Assembly (NCBI GenBank): GCA_947503785.1
Contig: CANNFB010000009.1
Span: 1 to 64,000 of the forward strand
Length of the DNA stretch: 64,000 nucleotides
Direction: 5' to 3'
From: an uncultured Campylobacterales bacterium
Lineage (GTDB): Bacteria > Campylobacterota > Campylobacteria > Campylobacterales > Arcobacteraceae
In this document: piece after piece, positions 28,497-39,289 of the stretch
How the letters are laid out: every line of letters begins with the position of its first letter
How positions within the stretch are numbered: the stretch's first letter is position 1
The notes under the pieces: generated by a model
Database searches by the model: none
Told to the model about the DNA's origin: nothing
What the model saw: the letters and a program-made list of their open reading frames with translations, nothing else
Position numbers and translations under genes: made by a program

Positions 28497-30425
28497 TTAT
28501 TCTTTTATATTAAACTCTTTAATCATAGAGTTTGCAAGTAGTCTTAAACTTTTTCTATCAAGTTCACTTTTAACACCATCTTCGATATTAATTATATTTT
28601 TATGAAATTTTTCAAAAAACTGTAATATTTTAGCATCTTTTTTATGTGGGTTATTTACTAATGCACCAGCATCAAGCATTTGTATAATTAATTCTTTTTT
28701 TCCCATAAACGCAGCATAATTAATAGGTTTTAATCCAAATTTATCTGGAATATTAATAATCTCTGGATTATATGAATGAATCAATTTAAAATATCTTGTA
28801 GTATCTTTCCAAATACAATTATGAATAATACTTCTACCTTTATTATCAACGGCTAAAGTATCTGATTTTGCATCTAATAAAAGTTTTACTGTATATTCAC
28901 ACTGTTCTGAAATAGATTTGTGTAAAGGTGTAAGTCCTTCATGATTTTTTGCATTAACATCAGCACCAATATTTATTAAGTTTTGCATCATATCTAGATA
29001 TTGTTTTTTATCTTTTTTACTTGAATGAGAATAGTTATAATCCATTAATTCAAATATAATATTATGGTCTTCTTTATCTCTTAAATTAATGTCAATATTA
29101 GAATCTCTAAATATTTTAAATAAATTCATATTAAAATGTAAAATTGAGTCGAAGAATAAGGGTTTTCCTTTTGAATTAAGTTGCGTGAAGTCTATCTTTG
29201 AATGTTCCACAATTTTACTTAAAACAGTTAAATACTCACCATTTATTTCAAGCTTTTTTTCAGTTTCTAAATCAATTTCTTTGTGACTTTGAAAGAATAA
29301 AACTATGTCACTTAGTGTTTCTATACAGTTTTTTCCTTTTTTATTTTTTATATTTGGATTTGCATTATGATCTAGAAACTTAATTATAGTGTTAATATTT
29401 GCTATACCTTTTAGGATAAGTACTGATAAAACTGTATCTCCATCTATGTTTTGATGATTTAATAAAATATTTGGATTTGTTAAGAAGATATCAATTAGTT
29501 TAACATCAGTACTTCTTGTTGCTGCATAAAAAGCTGTTTCATTTCTATCATCAACTGCTTCAATCTCTACCCCTTTTTTAATCAATTCTTTTATCATTAA
29601 TAAATGATTTTCTTTTTCATCATGATCTTCACTTGGAGTATTTAAAAAGTGATTAATTGATTCAATTAAAATTGTTGTATTATCAGAACTTCTAGTGTTA
29701 ATATCACATCCTAACTCAACAGCTTTTTCTAAAATTTCAACATTTTTATAACCTTTTGATATTGTATAAAATAAGAAGTTTTTTCCATGTTTATCTTTAA
29801 TTGTAGGGTCAGCACCTAATTGCATTAAATCAATAGCAAGATTATTGTTACGTAAAACAACTTCCTGTTGCAATACAGTATTTCCCTCATGGTTAATGTG
29901 ATTTATATCTACTTCCTCTAAAGATGCTACTAAAGCTATAATTTCTTTATTTCCATTGGAAATTGCATCAAAAATAAGATTATTTCCATATTTATCTTCA
30001 TTTGAAAGATTTTTTGATTGCGAGATTAAATAGTTAACTAATCTATTATTACTAGATATTATTGCTTCTTGAATTAATGATCGATGATGAATATTTAAGT
30101 GATTTACATTTGCGCCGCATTCTATTAATAAAGTAATTAATGGCAAACTGTTTGACATACAGGCATAAAAAAGTGCAGTTTCATTTTCTAAGTTTTGTAT
30201 TTCTGTCTTAACATTTTTATTTAATAACCATTTTACAGACTCTAGAAAACCAGCTTTAGAACATATATGTAAGAATGTTTCTTTATTGTTGTTTTGCCAG
30301 TTAAGATCAATATTAGAACTTTTAAAAATTGTATCAATTTTTTTTTGATCAAATACAGAGTTTAATAATTCTTTTAATAAGTCTTCTTCTGTATAATTTT
30401 TTTTACTTATAAAACCTTTTAACAT
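28497..30425 (-). CDS. Ankyrin-repeat protein
   Basis: A 642-residue protein made almost entirely of ankyrin repeats. About 14 units can be made out from residue 45 to 610, with typical pieces such as GNTVLQQEVVLRNNNLAIDL, GADPTIKDKHG, GADVNAKNHEGLTPLHKSI and GLKPINYAAFMGKKELI. There is no signal peptide or membrane segment, so it is likely cytoplasmic. Such proteins bind other proteins; the partner is unknown. It is a single minus-strand gene. The 198-nt gap to amtB (30426-30623) contains the amtB -10 box and A/T-rich sequence only. Confidence 0.85.
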   Translation of the reverse strand: MLKGFISKKNYTEEDLLKELLNSVFDQKKIDTIFKSSNIDLNWQNNNKETFLHICSKAGFLESVKWLLNKNVKTEIQNLENETALFYACMSNSLPLITLLIECGANVNHLNIHHRSLIQEAIISSNNRLVNYLISQSKNLSNEDKYGNNLIFDAISNGNKEIIALVASLEEVDINHINHEGNTVLQQEVVLRNNNLAIDLMQLGADPTIKDKHGKNFLFYTISKGYKNVEILEKAVELGCDINTRSSDNTTILIESINHFLNTPSEDHDEKENHLLMIKELIKKGVEIEAVDDRNETAFYAATRSTDVKLIDIFLTNPNILLNHQNIDGDTVLSVLILKGIANINTIIKFLDHNANPNIKNKKGKNCIETLSDIVLFFQSHKEIDLETEKKLEINGEYLTVLSKIVEHSKIDFTQLNSKGKPLFFDSILHFNMNLFKIFRDSNIDINLRDKEDHNIIFELMDYNYSHSSKKDKKQYLDMMQNLINIGADVNAKNHEGLTPLHKSISEQCEYTVKLLLDAKSDTLAVDNKGRSIIHNCIWKDTTRYFKLIHSYNPEIINIPDKFGLKPINYAAFMGKKELIIQMLDAGALVNNPHKKDAKILQFFEKFHKNIINIEDGVKSELDRKSLRLLANSMIKEFNIKE

Positions 30426-30588
30426 GAATACACTCTTTTTCTTAATTTCATTTATTTTATTATCACTTAGCTAAAAGATAGATATATTTGAAACTTAAAT
30501 AGTTATAAAAATATATAAAGTAAAAGTATATGAAATTATTGTATATTAAATATACAGATAGTATGTTTACTTATTCTTATTAATGTTT

Positions 30589-30594
30589 TATAAT
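30589..30594 (+). promoter_or_regulatory. Candidate -10 box for amtB-glnK 1
   Basis: TATAAT, 29 nt before the first amtB, in TTTTATAATACTCG. No sigma-54 type -24/-12 (GG..GC) element was seen in the gap. Confidence 0.5.
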
Positions 30595-30623
30595 ACTCGT
30601 ATAAAAATTGACAAAGGGGTCTT

Positions 30624-31838
30624 ATGGAAAATTTTGCTGATGTAAAATACATCTTAGATGGTTTCCTGTTTGTGTTTGCAGGAATTTTAGTAATGTGGAT
30701 GGCTGCAGGATTTGCAATGCTTGAAGCTGGGTTAACGAGAACAAAAAATAATGCAACTGTATTAACAAAGAATATTGCGTTATTTGCAATATCTTGTATT
30801 ATGTTTTATTTTGTTGGATATAACTTTATGTATGGTGACGGTAGTTCGTTTATTGGTAGTGGAGCAATGTTAAGTGGGAAAACAAACGAAGCAATGGGTT
30901 ATCCTGTTATGGCTGATTTCTTTTTCCAAGTTGTATTTGTAGCAACTGCTGCTTCTGTAATTTCAGGAACAATTGCCGAAAGAATGAAACTATGGCCATT
31001 CTTAATCTTTGTTGTTGTTTTATCAGGTGTTATTTACCCAATTCAAGGTCACTGGTCATGGGGTGGAACTGAACTTGGTGGTATAATTGCAGGTTTCTCT
31101 GATTTTGCTGGTTCGACTGTTGTTCACTCTGTTGGAGGATGGGCTGCTTTAGCTGGTGTTCTTATTTTAGGAGCTAGAAAAGGTAAATATGGTAAAAATG
31201 GGCAAGTTAGACCAATCCCTGGTTCTAACCTTACCTTAGCAACTTTAGGTACATTCATTTTATGGATGGGTTGGTTTGGATTTAATGGTGGATCTCAATT
31301 AGCTCTTGGTTCAAAAGAAGATATTGATGGAATTGCTATGGTAATTGCTGATACTAATATGGCTGCTTGTGCTGGTGCTTTAATGGCTGCATTATTAACA
31401 CAACTTTTATACAAAAAAGTTGATTTAACTATGGTTTTAAATGGTGCTTTAGCAGGACTTGTTTCTGTTACTGCAGGTCCTGATTTAGGTATGCTTATTT
31501 CATTTGTTGAAGGTATTATTGGTGGTGCATTAGTTGTATTTGCTGTTCCTTTATGGGATAAGTTAAGAATTGATGATCCAGTTGGTGCTTTATCTGTTCA
31601 CTTAGTTGCAGGTATTTGGGGAACATTGGCTGTTGGTATATTTAATCCAGAAGTTGCAATTATGGCTCAAGTTAAAGGTATTGTTGTTATTGGTGCATTT
31701 GTATTTATTTCATCATTTATCGTATGGAAAATCTTAGATATGGTTGTTGGATTAAGAGTTGATGAAGAGACAGAAATTGATGGTCTTGATATTCATGAAA
31801 CTGGACTAGAAGCTTATCCAGAATTTAAAAGAGCATAG
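30624..31838 (+). CDS. amtB: Ammonium transporter AmtB (first copy)
   Basis: A 404-residue, 11-helix ammonium channel of the inner membrane. Family motifs include FAMLEAGLTRTKNNATVLTKN (about 31-51), the periplasmic gate Trp/Phe region, the pore-lining HSVGGWAAL (about 168-176), GWFGFNGGS, and the second pore His in VHLVAGIWGTLAVG. The C-terminal tail LDIHETGLEAYPEFKR is the part that contacts GlnK. glnK follows 10 nt later. It shares the same layout with the second copy at 32312. Confidence 0.96.
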   Translation: MENFADVKYILDGFLFVFAGILVMWMAAGFAMLEAGLTRTKNNATVLTKNIALFAISCIMFYFVGYNFMYGDGSSFIGSGAMLSGKTNEAMGYPVMADFFFQVVFVATAASVISGTIAERMKLWPFLIFVVVLSGVIYPIQGHWSWGGTELGGIIAGFSDFAGSTVVHSVGGWAALAGVLILGARKGKYGKNGQVRPIPGSNLTLATLGTFILWMGWFGFNGGSQLALGSKEDIDGIAMVIADTNMAACAGALMAALLTQLLYKKVDLTMVLNGALAGLVSVTAGPDLGMLISFVEGIIGGALVVFAVPLWDKLRIDDPVGALSVHLVAGIWGTLAVGIFNPEVAIMAQVKGIVVIGAFVFISSFIVWKILDMVVGLRVDEETEIDGLDIHETGLEAYPEFKRA

Positions 31839-31845
31839 GAAGTAG

Positions 31846-32187
<342 letters not shown>

Positions 32188-32195
32188 TTTAGATT

Positions 32196-32240
32196 TACAA
32201 TTTAAGAAAATATGTATTTTTCTTAAATTGTATACTTTTT
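32196..32240 (+). terminator. Intrinsic terminator after amtB-glnK 1
   Basis: A 15-bp A/T-rich perfect stem (TACAATTTAAGAAAA / TTTTCTTAAATTGTA) with a 7-nt loop, then TACTTTTT. It separates the two amtB-glnK units. Confidence 0.75.
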
Positions 32241-32276
32241 ATACAATATTTTTAAAATAAATATTTTTTATACCTA

Positions 32277-32282
32277 TATAAT
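32277..32282 (+). promoter_or_regulatory. Candidate -10 box for amtB-glnK-pyrC
   Basis: TATAAT, 30 nt before the second amtB, downstream of the first unit's terminator. This supports independent transcription of the second pair. Confidence 0.5.
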
Positions 32283-32311
32283 ATAAATAAAACAATCTCA
32301 AGGATTTATTT

Positions 32312-33499
32312 ATGGATATAGAATCTGTCTCTTATGTAATTGATACCTTATATGCAATCTTTGCAATGACATTGATTATCTTTATGGTTCCAGGTTTTGC
32401 AATGCTAGAAGCTGGTATTGTTAGAACTAAAAATGTTACTGCTGTATTAACTATTAATACTCTTATTTATGCAATCGCATCATTATCTTTTCTTCTTATT
32501 GGATACTCTATTGCCTTTGGTGATTTTGGAAGTGATAGTATGAGTAAATGGGCTGCCTTTATGTTCCAAATGGCATTTGTTGGAAAAGTTGTAAATATAA
32601 TGTCAGGAGGTGTTAGTGAAAGAGCTAAAATTATACCTCTTGCCTTATTTACTGTTATTATGGCATCTGTTCTTTATCCTTTGATTGTAAATATAACTTG
32701 GGGATTAAACTTTTTAGATGGAACATTTCTTTCTCTTTCAATGTATGATTTAGCAGGTTCAACAGTAATTCACTCAACTGGTGGTTGGGCATTACTTGCT
32801 GCAATTATAATAATTGGTGCTAGAAAAGGAAGATATACAAAAACTGGTGGAATTAGAGTAATTCCAGCTTCAAATATTCCTTTAGTAACATTAGGTGCAT
32901 TTCTTCTCTGGATTGGTTGGTTTGGATTTAATGGTGGATCAGTTGGCTCAATTACGTCAAAAGAGAATGCTGATGCGGTTGCTCTTACTATTATGAATAC
33001 AAATACAGCTGGACTTGCGGGTGCTTTAATAGTTGCTGCTTTTATGTACTTTAGATATAAAAAACTTGATATTACTATGATCTTAAATGGTGCTTTAGGT
33101 GGATTAGTTGCAGTTACTGCTGGTCCTGATTTATATGATATTTATACTCCAATTTTAATTGGAGGAATAGGTGGTATTATAGTTGTATTTGGTGTATCTT
33201 TCTTTGATAGACTAAGATTAGATGATCCTGTTGGGGCTTTATCTGTACATTTATTAAATGGTATTTGGGGAACCTTAGCCGTTGGAATATTTGCTTCTAA
33301 TGGAAGTGACATTACATTATTAGGGCAAATTAAAGGTATTTTACTAGTTGGATCATTTGCTTTTTTATCGTCATATATTATATTATTTATAATAAATAAA
33401 ATAGCTCCATTAAGAGCAGATAATGACGAAGAAATGCAAGGTTTAGATGTTGAAGAATGTGGTATTGAAGCTTACCCAGAATTTAAAAGAGCTTTCTAA
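32312..33499 (+). CDS. amtB: Ammonium transporter AmtB (second copy)
   Basis: A 395-residue AmtB paralogue with the same signatures: GFAMLEAGIVRTKNVTAVL, HSTGGWALL with the first pore His, WFGFNGGSV, and HLLNGIWGTLAVG with the second pore His. The C-terminal GlnK-binding tail DVEECGIEAYPEFKR is also present. Both pore His and the tail are intact, so it should work as a gated ammonium channel. It is diverged from copy 1 well beyond a recent duplication. glnK follows 57 nt later. Confidence 0.95.
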   Translation: MDIESVSYVIDTLYAIFAMTLIIFMVPGFAMLEAGIVRTKNVTAVLTINTLIYAIASLSFLLIGYSIAFGDFGSDSMSKWAAFMFQMAFVGKVVNIMSGGVSERAKIIPLALFTVIMASVLYPLIVNITWGLNFLDGTFLSLSMYDLAGSTVIHSTGGWALLAAIIIIGARKGRYTKTGGIRVIPASNIPLVTLGAFLLWIGWFGFNGGSVGSITSKENADAVALTIMNTNTAGLAGALIVAAFMYFRYKKLDITMILNGALGGLVAVTAGPDLYDIYTPILIGGIGGIIVVFGVSFFDRLRLDDPVGALSVHLLNGIWGTLAVGIFASNGSDITLLGQIKGILLVGSFAFLSSYIILFIINKIAPLRADNDEEMQGLDVEECGIEAYPEFKRAF

Positions 33500-33544
33500 T
33501 AAGTTATAAATTTATATAAAATTTGATAGAATAAACAGAATTAA

Positions 33545-33894
<350 letters not shown>

Positions 33895-33895
<1 letters not shown>

Positions 33896-34923
33896 TGAGT
33901 AGTTTAAGTACTTTTGAAATTAATGAACCTTTAGATATGCATCTTCATTTACGTGATGATGATATGTTAAAGCTAGTAGGACCTTTAACTTCTAATACTT
34001 TTACAGGTGCCTTAATTATGCCAAACTTGGTACCTCCAATTACTACAAAAGAAGCATTATTATCTTACAAAGATAGAATTAAAGAAGCATGTAAAGATGA
34101 TATTTTTGATGCTCATGTAACAATATTTTTTCAAGCTGATTATTCGTATGAATTTTTAAAAGATATTAAAGAGGATATTATTGGAATTAAACTATATCCT
34201 GCTGGAATTACTACTAATTCTGAAACAGGTGTTTCATCAATGGATGTTGAAGTTTTAAGACCAACTTTAGAATCAATGAGCAAACTTGGGATCCCTTTAT
34301 GTATTCATGGCGAAACTAATGGTTTTGTAATGGATAGAGAAAAAGAGTTTATGCCAATTTATGAATCAATTGCAAAAGCTTTTCCTGATTTAAAAATTAT
34401 CATGGAACACATTACTACAAAAGACGCAGTAGAATTACTTGAGAAGTATGAGAACTTACATGCAACTGTAACTTTACAACATTTACTTATTACACTTGAT
34501 GATGTTGCTGGTGGTATGCTACAACCTCATTTATTTTGTAAGCCAATTGCAAAAAGACCTGAAGATAGATCTGCTTTATTAGCAGCAGCTTTAAAAGCTC
34601 ATCCAAAATTAATGTTTGGAAGTGATTCTGCACCTCACCCTAAACATAAAAAAGAATCTTGCGGTTGTGCCGCTGGTGTATTTACATCACCTATTGCTCT
34701 ACAAGTTTTAGTTGAACTGTTTGAAAAACATAATTGTTTAAATAAGTTAAATGATTTTGTATCTTTAAATGCACAAAGAATTTATGGATTAACTCCAAAG
34801 AAAAAAACTATAAGCTTAGAAAAAAGCGATTTTGTAGTTCCCTCTTCTTATAAATTTAAAGATGAAATTGTAGTACCAATGTATGCAGATGAAATATTAG
34901 CATGGAGTATTAAAAAGAATTAG
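33895..34923 (+). CDS. pyrC: Dihydroorotase PyrC
   Basis: A zinc amidohydrolase that closes carbamoyl-aspartate to dihydroorotate in pyrimidine synthesis. The protein has 342 residues, the normal class II length. Metal ligands are HLH (His16, His18), the carbamylated Lys99 in GIKLYPAG, His in CIHGE and His in [15 protein letters not shown] carries the catalytic Asp. It is translationally coupled to glnK 2 and overlaps the end of convergent fliM by 4 nt. Confidence 0.95.
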
Positions 34924-36026
34924 TTTTTCTTTTTAACATCTCTATCACTTAGGAGTCTTTTAATATTACTAGACTTCTCTGCTGCTTTTATTAATCTTTC
35001 TTCTCTCATCCCTCTTAGTATCTCTAGCGTTTCTAGTTTTTCTTTATCAAGATTAGATTCTATTTGAATTGCTTTTCTATTATTTGAAATTCCTGATAGG
35101 CTCAAGAATTTTTCTTTTTTATTTATATAAACTTTATTTGATGAAGATGTAGCATTTTTATTAAAAACAATCACATCATCAACTTTTAAATTTAAAATAT
35201 CCTCAGCACTTAATTCAGTTTCAGCCATAATTGACTCGACTTTCATTTTTGCACCTGATATTAAAGTTTTAATGTCTTTCTTTCTACTTGATTTTCTATT
35301 TTTCCCTTCTGAAAAAACTTTTTCAACTATTTTATTTAAAAGAGGTTCTATATAAGAAATTGGATAACAAATAGATAAGAAACCTGATTCTTCATCTATT
35401 GTAATTTCTAGAACAACAAGTAGTACAATTTCATGATCAGAAATAATTTGGATAGCATTTGCATTTGTATCTCTTGATTCTGTTTTAAAATTTAATGTTG
35501 AAATATCTTCCCATGTTTTATAAAGATTTTTTATAAACATTTTATAAAAATGTTCAAAAATTTCTACTTCAATTTCTGTTAATTCTCTATCTAGATTGTC
35601 ACTTGTATTCACAGCACCTGAACCTAGTAGTTCAGCAATGATTTTATGTGAAATACCAGGATTACACTCAATTACAATTCGGCCTTCCATTGGTTTAATT
35701 GAAAGTGTATTCAAAGATGTGATTTGTGGAATTGAAAGAATAAATTCACCATAAGTCATTTGCTCAATAGAGTAGAGTTTTACATCAACAATTTTTCTAA
35801 GCATTGCAGATAAATCAGTGATAAAATCTCTAAGCATTTTGTCATGAATAGCAGAGAAGGCTTTAAATTGTTCTCCGGTAATACGGTTTGGTTTTTTGAA
35901 ATCATAAATAGAATAATTTTTTTCTTTTGAAATAACCTTTTCTATTGGAGAGCTATCAATATCCTCACCTTGTTCGGCAATATCTAATAATGCATCAATT
36001 TCATCTTGACTTAAAAATTCTGCCAT
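34920..36026 (-). CDS. fliM: Flagellar switch protein FliM
   Basis: A 368-residue C-ring protein that binds phospho-CheY and sets motor rotation. The N-terminal CheY-binding peptide [11 protein letters not shown] (residues 4-14) is intact. The middle CheC-like domain follows, and the C-terminal SpoA-like domain (about 270-340, [15 protein letters not shown]) packs against FliN. The C-terminus is extended and charged. It lies 1 nt after flgI on the same strand. Confidence 0.94.
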   Translation of the reverse strand: MAEFLSQDEIDALLDIAEQGEDIDSSPIEKVISKEKNYSIYDFKKPNRITGEQFKAFSAIHDKMLRDFITDLSAMLRKIVDVKLYSIEQMTYGEFILSIPQITSLNTLSIKPMEGRIVIECNPGISHKIIAELLGSGAVNTSDNLDRELTEIEVEIFEHFYKMFIKNLYKTWEDISTLNFKTESRDTNANAIQIISDHEIVLLVVLEITIDEESGFLSICYPISYIEPLLNKIVEKVFSEGKNRKSSRKKDIKTLISGAKMKVESIMAETELSAEDILNLKVDDVIVFNKNATSSSNKVYINKKEKFLSLSGISNNRKAIQIESNLDKEKLETLEILRGMREERLIKAAEKSSNIKRLLSDRDVKKKN

Positions 36027-36027
36027 A

Positions 36028-37077
36028 TTATCCTCTTATCTCAAATTCAACATCAATAGCACCCATTTCTTTAATCATTTTAAGAGTGTCAATTATTTCA
36101 GTCATTGGTAGTTTCATAACTTTCATAGCTCTTACTAAATCAGAAACAGTAGGAGTTCTCTTTGTATTAATCATTGCGTTATTGATGTCAACTGCTAGCT
36201 TATCAGCAATTCTTACATCATCCCCTACATCAACCCCTTTATTGTATTTTGGGTCATTCCATTGCGGCTCATTTAAAACAGACTTTTTAATTCTTATCGT
36301 AAATGAATCTCTTGCAATTGTTACGGGAGATATTGTTATGTCTGCACCTGCAATTATTGATTCTCTATTCATATCAATAATAATCTTCTTTTTAAAGTCA
36401 GAACTTAAAGGAATATTTTGAATCATAGAGATGAATTTTATAATAGATATTTCTTCAGGTTTATTAACTCGAATAGTTCTTGTATCAACAGCATAAGCTA
36501 ATTTCCTTCCAAATTTTTTATTTATTTTAGTTTCTATTAAATCTGCATTTTTTGCAGAACTTTTATACAAACTAAGAGTTATATGGTTTTCTTTTTGTAA
36601 GTTGTAATCAATCTCATTTTCTACTGTAGCACCTTGGTAAACAAAACCTGTAGTTTTATTATTTGCATTTGCTACAATTGTTCCTTGGGCTAGTGCATAA
36701 ACTTTTCCATCAACACCTTTTAATTGTGTGATTAAAAGTTCTCCATGATCAACTGATTTTGAATCTCCAATAGTAGATACTTTTATCTTAATTTTATCAC
36801 CTTGCCGTGAGAAAGCAGGAAGTTTTGCTGTTACCATAACAGCTGCAATATTTTTTGAATTAATAGATGCGGCAGGAATTTTAATATAGGAATTTCTAAG
36901 CAAATTTTGAAGTGATTGCATTGTAAATTTTGATTTATCTCCAGTTCCAGCAAGTCCAACTACTAAACCATATCCAATAAGTTGGTTATCTCTGATTCCA
37001 ATGATATTAGAGATGTCTTTAACCGTTTGAGAGTATAAAGATGAGAATAAAAATAATACTAATAAAAAATACTTCAA
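36028..37077 (-). CDS. flgI: Flagellar P-ring protein FlgI
   Basis: A 349-residue protein with an N-terminal signal peptide (about 1-16). It forms the periplasmic P-ring around the rod. Family signatures are VKDISNIIGIRDNQLIGYGLVVGLAGTGD (in part, about 19-47), ITQLKGVDG, and the C-terminal LVRAMKVMKLPMTEIIDTLKMIKEMGAI. The gene is immediately upstream of fliM and divergent from the flagellar operon starting at 37171. Confidence 0.96.
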   Translation of the reverse strand: MKYFLLVLFLFSSLYSQTVKDISNIIGIRDNQLIGYGLVVGLAGTGDKSKFTMQSLQNLLRNSYIKIPAASINSKNIAAVMVTAKLPAFSRQGDKIKIKVSTIGDSKSVDHGELLITQLKGVDGKVYALAQGTIVANANNKTTGFVYQGATVENEIDYNLQKENHITLSLYKSSAKNADLIETKINKKFGRKLAYAVDTRTIRVNKPEEISIIKFISMIQNIPLSSDFKKKIIIDMNRESIIAGADITISPVTIARDSFTIRIKKSVLNEPQWNDPKYNKGVDVGDDVRIADKLAVDINNAMINTKRTPTVSDLVRAMKVMKLPMTEIIDTLKMIKEMGAIDVEFEIRG

Positions 37078-37132
37078 TATGATACCTTAGGCTTAATTCT
37101 AAATATTTTATCCTAAATTTAATAAAAAAAGG

Positions 37133-37138
37133 TATAAT
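37133..37138 (+). promoter_or_regulatory. Candidate -10 box for the flagellar operon at 37171
   Basis: GGTATAAT, 33 nt before the first gene. It looks like an ordinary housekeeping promoter; no sigma-54 or sigma-28 element was recognised here. Confidence 0.5.
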
Positions 37139-37170
37139 CATATTAATAAAATTTATTACAGGGCATTGAT

Positions 37171-38118
37171 TTGAATATTTATATTTATGGTAATAATAGT
37201 TTTAAAAAAGAAATTCATGAAACTTTAGAACATGCAAATATAAAATTCAAGTTAGATAGTGATAGTAAAATTGAAGATATACTTAGTCTTGAGTTACTAA
37301 AATCAACTATAGAGGCAAGTCCTAATGATATTTATTTAATTGATGATGAAAAAATAATCAAAAAAAATGCAATTTCTCAAAAAATAAAATTTTTAAGTCC
37401 AAAAGATGGGATTGAAGAAGATTTCTTATTAGATAATGGTATAGCTGATATCTCAGTTGATTCTTTAAAAGAGATACCTAAATATATTCTAAAAAAACAT
37501 GAACAGCAAAAAGAACTAGAGCCAAATATTCAAAACTCAATAATTAATATTGTTGATGAAGCTTATGAAAATGATGAAGATGATTTTGATATTGAGTTAG
37601 ATGATGAATTAGCACAACTTCTTTCAAGTGCAGATGTGGAAGAAAAAAAGATAGAAAATATTAATTTAGACGAACTTGAAGGTTTGATAAATGATGAAGA
37701 TAGTTCGAATCCTGAACTATCAAAAGATGAATTAGCCTCTATGATTAATTTTGAAGAAGATTTTGGCTTAAATAATATAAAATCTGATTATGATGATGAA
37801 GAATTGTTTCAAGAAGAAAAAGTTCAAGAAGTAAAAGAAAATAGTGAATTTGATTTTAAGAAAGAAGAAAACATAATTTTAGAAGAATCTATACAAGGAG
37901 ATGATATGTCTAGTGATTTTTCAGAACTTGATTCCTTAAATGAACAAGATGTTTTAAGTGCGTTATCAAGTATTGATAGCCCAATAGTTACTACAACGAA
38001 TAATACAAATAATCAAAAAGTTGAAGTTTCAAGTTCTAATGTGAATGATATTGCAGAATTAATATCAAAACTATTAAATAATAAAACTTTAGAAATCACA
38101 ATAAAAATAAAAGATTAA
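37171..38118 (+). CDS. Acidic protein of unknown function leading the fliQ operon
   Basis: A 315-residue protein starting at TTG. Residues about 1-110 alternate strands and helices like a degenerate response-regulator or nucleotide-binding domain (MNIYIYGNN, IYLIDDEKI, IKFLSPKDG, PKYILKKH). Residues about 120-280 are low-complexity and very acidic (runs of D and E), predicted disordered. A short final segment DIAELISKLLNNKTLEITIKI could be a strand-forming domain. No family is recognised. Its position, one base before fliQ, suggests a flagellar assembly or motor role. Confidence 0.6.
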   Translation: MNIYIYGNNSFKKEIHETLEHANIKFKLDSDSKIEDILSLELLKSTIEASPNDIYLIDDEKIIKKNAISQKIKFLSPKDGIEEDFLLDNGIADISVDSLKEIPKYILKKHEQQKELEPNIQNSIINIVDEAYENDEDDFDIELDDELAQLLSSADVEEKKIENINLDELEGLINDEDSSNPELSKDELASMINFEEDFGLNNIKSDYDDEELFQEEKVQEVKENSEFDFKKEENIILEESIQGDDMSSDFSELDSLNEQDVLSALSSIDSPIVTTTNNTNNQKVEVSSSNVNDIAELISKLLNNKTLEITIKIKD

Positions 38119-38119
38119 T

Positions 38120-38380
38120 GTGGATTTAATTGGAATTGCTGAAAATACAGTAAAAATTATTCTAATCTTAGGGTTACCATCATTACTTGTTAGCATGGTG
38201 ATAGGTTTAGTGATTTCTATTTTTCAAGCAGTTACTCAAGTTAGTGATGCTTCGCTTAGTTTTGTTCCAAAAGTTGTATTTGTATCTGCTTTTATTTTGA
38301 TTTCCCTACCTTGGATTGGAGATAATATTGAAACTTATACAAAAGACTTATGGGATTTAATATTAGTTTTTGGTAACTAA
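38120..38380 (+). CDS. fliQ: Flagellar export apparatus protein FliQ
   Basis: An 86-residue protein with two membrane helices, part of the FliPQR export gate. Typical parts are LPSLLVSMVIGLVISIFQAVTQ (in part) and LSFVPKVV. Translation starts at GTG, one base after the preceding stop. The next gene starts 2 nt later. Confidence 0.94.
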   Translation: MDLIGIAENTVKIILILGLPSLLVSMVIGLVISIFQAVTQVSDASLSFVPKVVFVSAFILISLPWIGDNIETYTKDLWDLILVFGN

Positions 38381-38382
38381 AA

Positions 38383-38787
38383 ATGATTGATCAATTATAT
38401 AATCTAAAAAAAACTCAAACAGACCAAAGATTGATGCAAAAAGGTCAACTACTATCAAAGATAGAAAGAATTGATGCAGAAGTAATAATTACAAAAACAC
38501 AAATGGATACAGCTACAGTTCAAAAGTTTGGAGCAATTTCAGATTTTGCAGTTTTACAAATGCATAAGAATACAATGAAATTACATATATCAAAACTAGA
38601 GGTTCAAAAAAATAATCTAAAACAAGAATTAGAATTACTAATAAAAGATATAATAGAATTACAAAAAGAAACAGAACAGTTTGGATATATTTTAGAAGAA
38701 CAAAGACAAGAAACAATAAAAAGAATTTTAGTAGCAGAAGAAGAAGAAGCAAATGAATATATTCAAAGTAAATATATATCAGGATAA
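38383..38787 (+). CDS. FliJ-like coiled-coil protein
   Basis: A 134-residue protein, coiled coil almost throughout and rich in K, E and Q. Length, position directly after fliQ, and N-terminal pattern fit FliJ, the stalk of the export ATPase that escorts chaperones. The sequence of FliJ is poorly conserved, so this rests on context and coiled-coil character. Confidence 0.55.
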   Translation: MIDQLYNLKKTQTDQRLMQKGQLLSKIERIDAEVIITKTQMDTATVQKFGAISDFAVLQMHKNTMKLHISKLEVQKNNLKQELELLIKDIIELQKETEQFGYILEEQRQETIKRILVAEEEEANEYIQSKYISG

Positions 38788-38798
38788 AGGGTTATACA

Positions 38799-39287
38799 TT
38801 GTTTAATAAAGTAGTTATTTTTTTATTATTTTCTACTATATTGTTTTCTGAAAATGAAACAAGTAGTACATTAATAAAACAAAGAATTGAAGTAAAAGAA
38901 TTAAAAAAAGAATTAAATTCTTTCTATAACCAAAAAGAAAAAGAGTATCAAGATAGAAAAAAAGAGTTAGAAACGATACTTGATCAAATCAAAAGAGAAA
39001 AAGCTAAAATCCAAGCTTTACATGATAAAAACCTCTCAATCTTACAAGATATGACTGAAACAGTGAATAGTAAAACTGCAAAAATTTATAATTCTATGAA
39101 GCCTAAAATTTCTGCTTCAATTTTTAATGAAATGATTAGTGATGGAAGAATTGAAGATGTTTTTGATATAATCTTAAAATTAAAAGAAAAGAATGTAACA
39201 TTATTAATGAAATATTTAAGTGTTCCAAATGCGGCACAATTAACATTAATGCTTGAGAATTTTAAAGTAGATGACAATAAGGAATAA
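38799..39287 (+). CDS. MotE-like flagellar protein
   Basis: A 162-residue protein with a signal sequence (about 1-17), a long coiled coil (about 25-90) and a C-terminal globular part related to the MgtE N-domain (KISASIFNEM, DVFDIILKLKEKNVTLLMKYL). This matches MotE, the periplasmic chaperone/scaffold for the stator protein MotB in Campylobacterota motors. The start is TTG. It is followed by fliL after 2 nt. Confidence 0.7.
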   Translation: MFNKVVIFLLFSTILFSENETSSTLIKQRIEVKELKKELNSFYNQKEKEYQDRKKELETILDQIKREKAKIQALHDKNLSILQDMTETVNSKTAKIYNSMKPKISASIFNEMISDGRIEDVFDIILKLKEKNVTLLMKYLSVPNAAQLTLMLENFKVDDNKE

Positions 39288-39289
39288 CA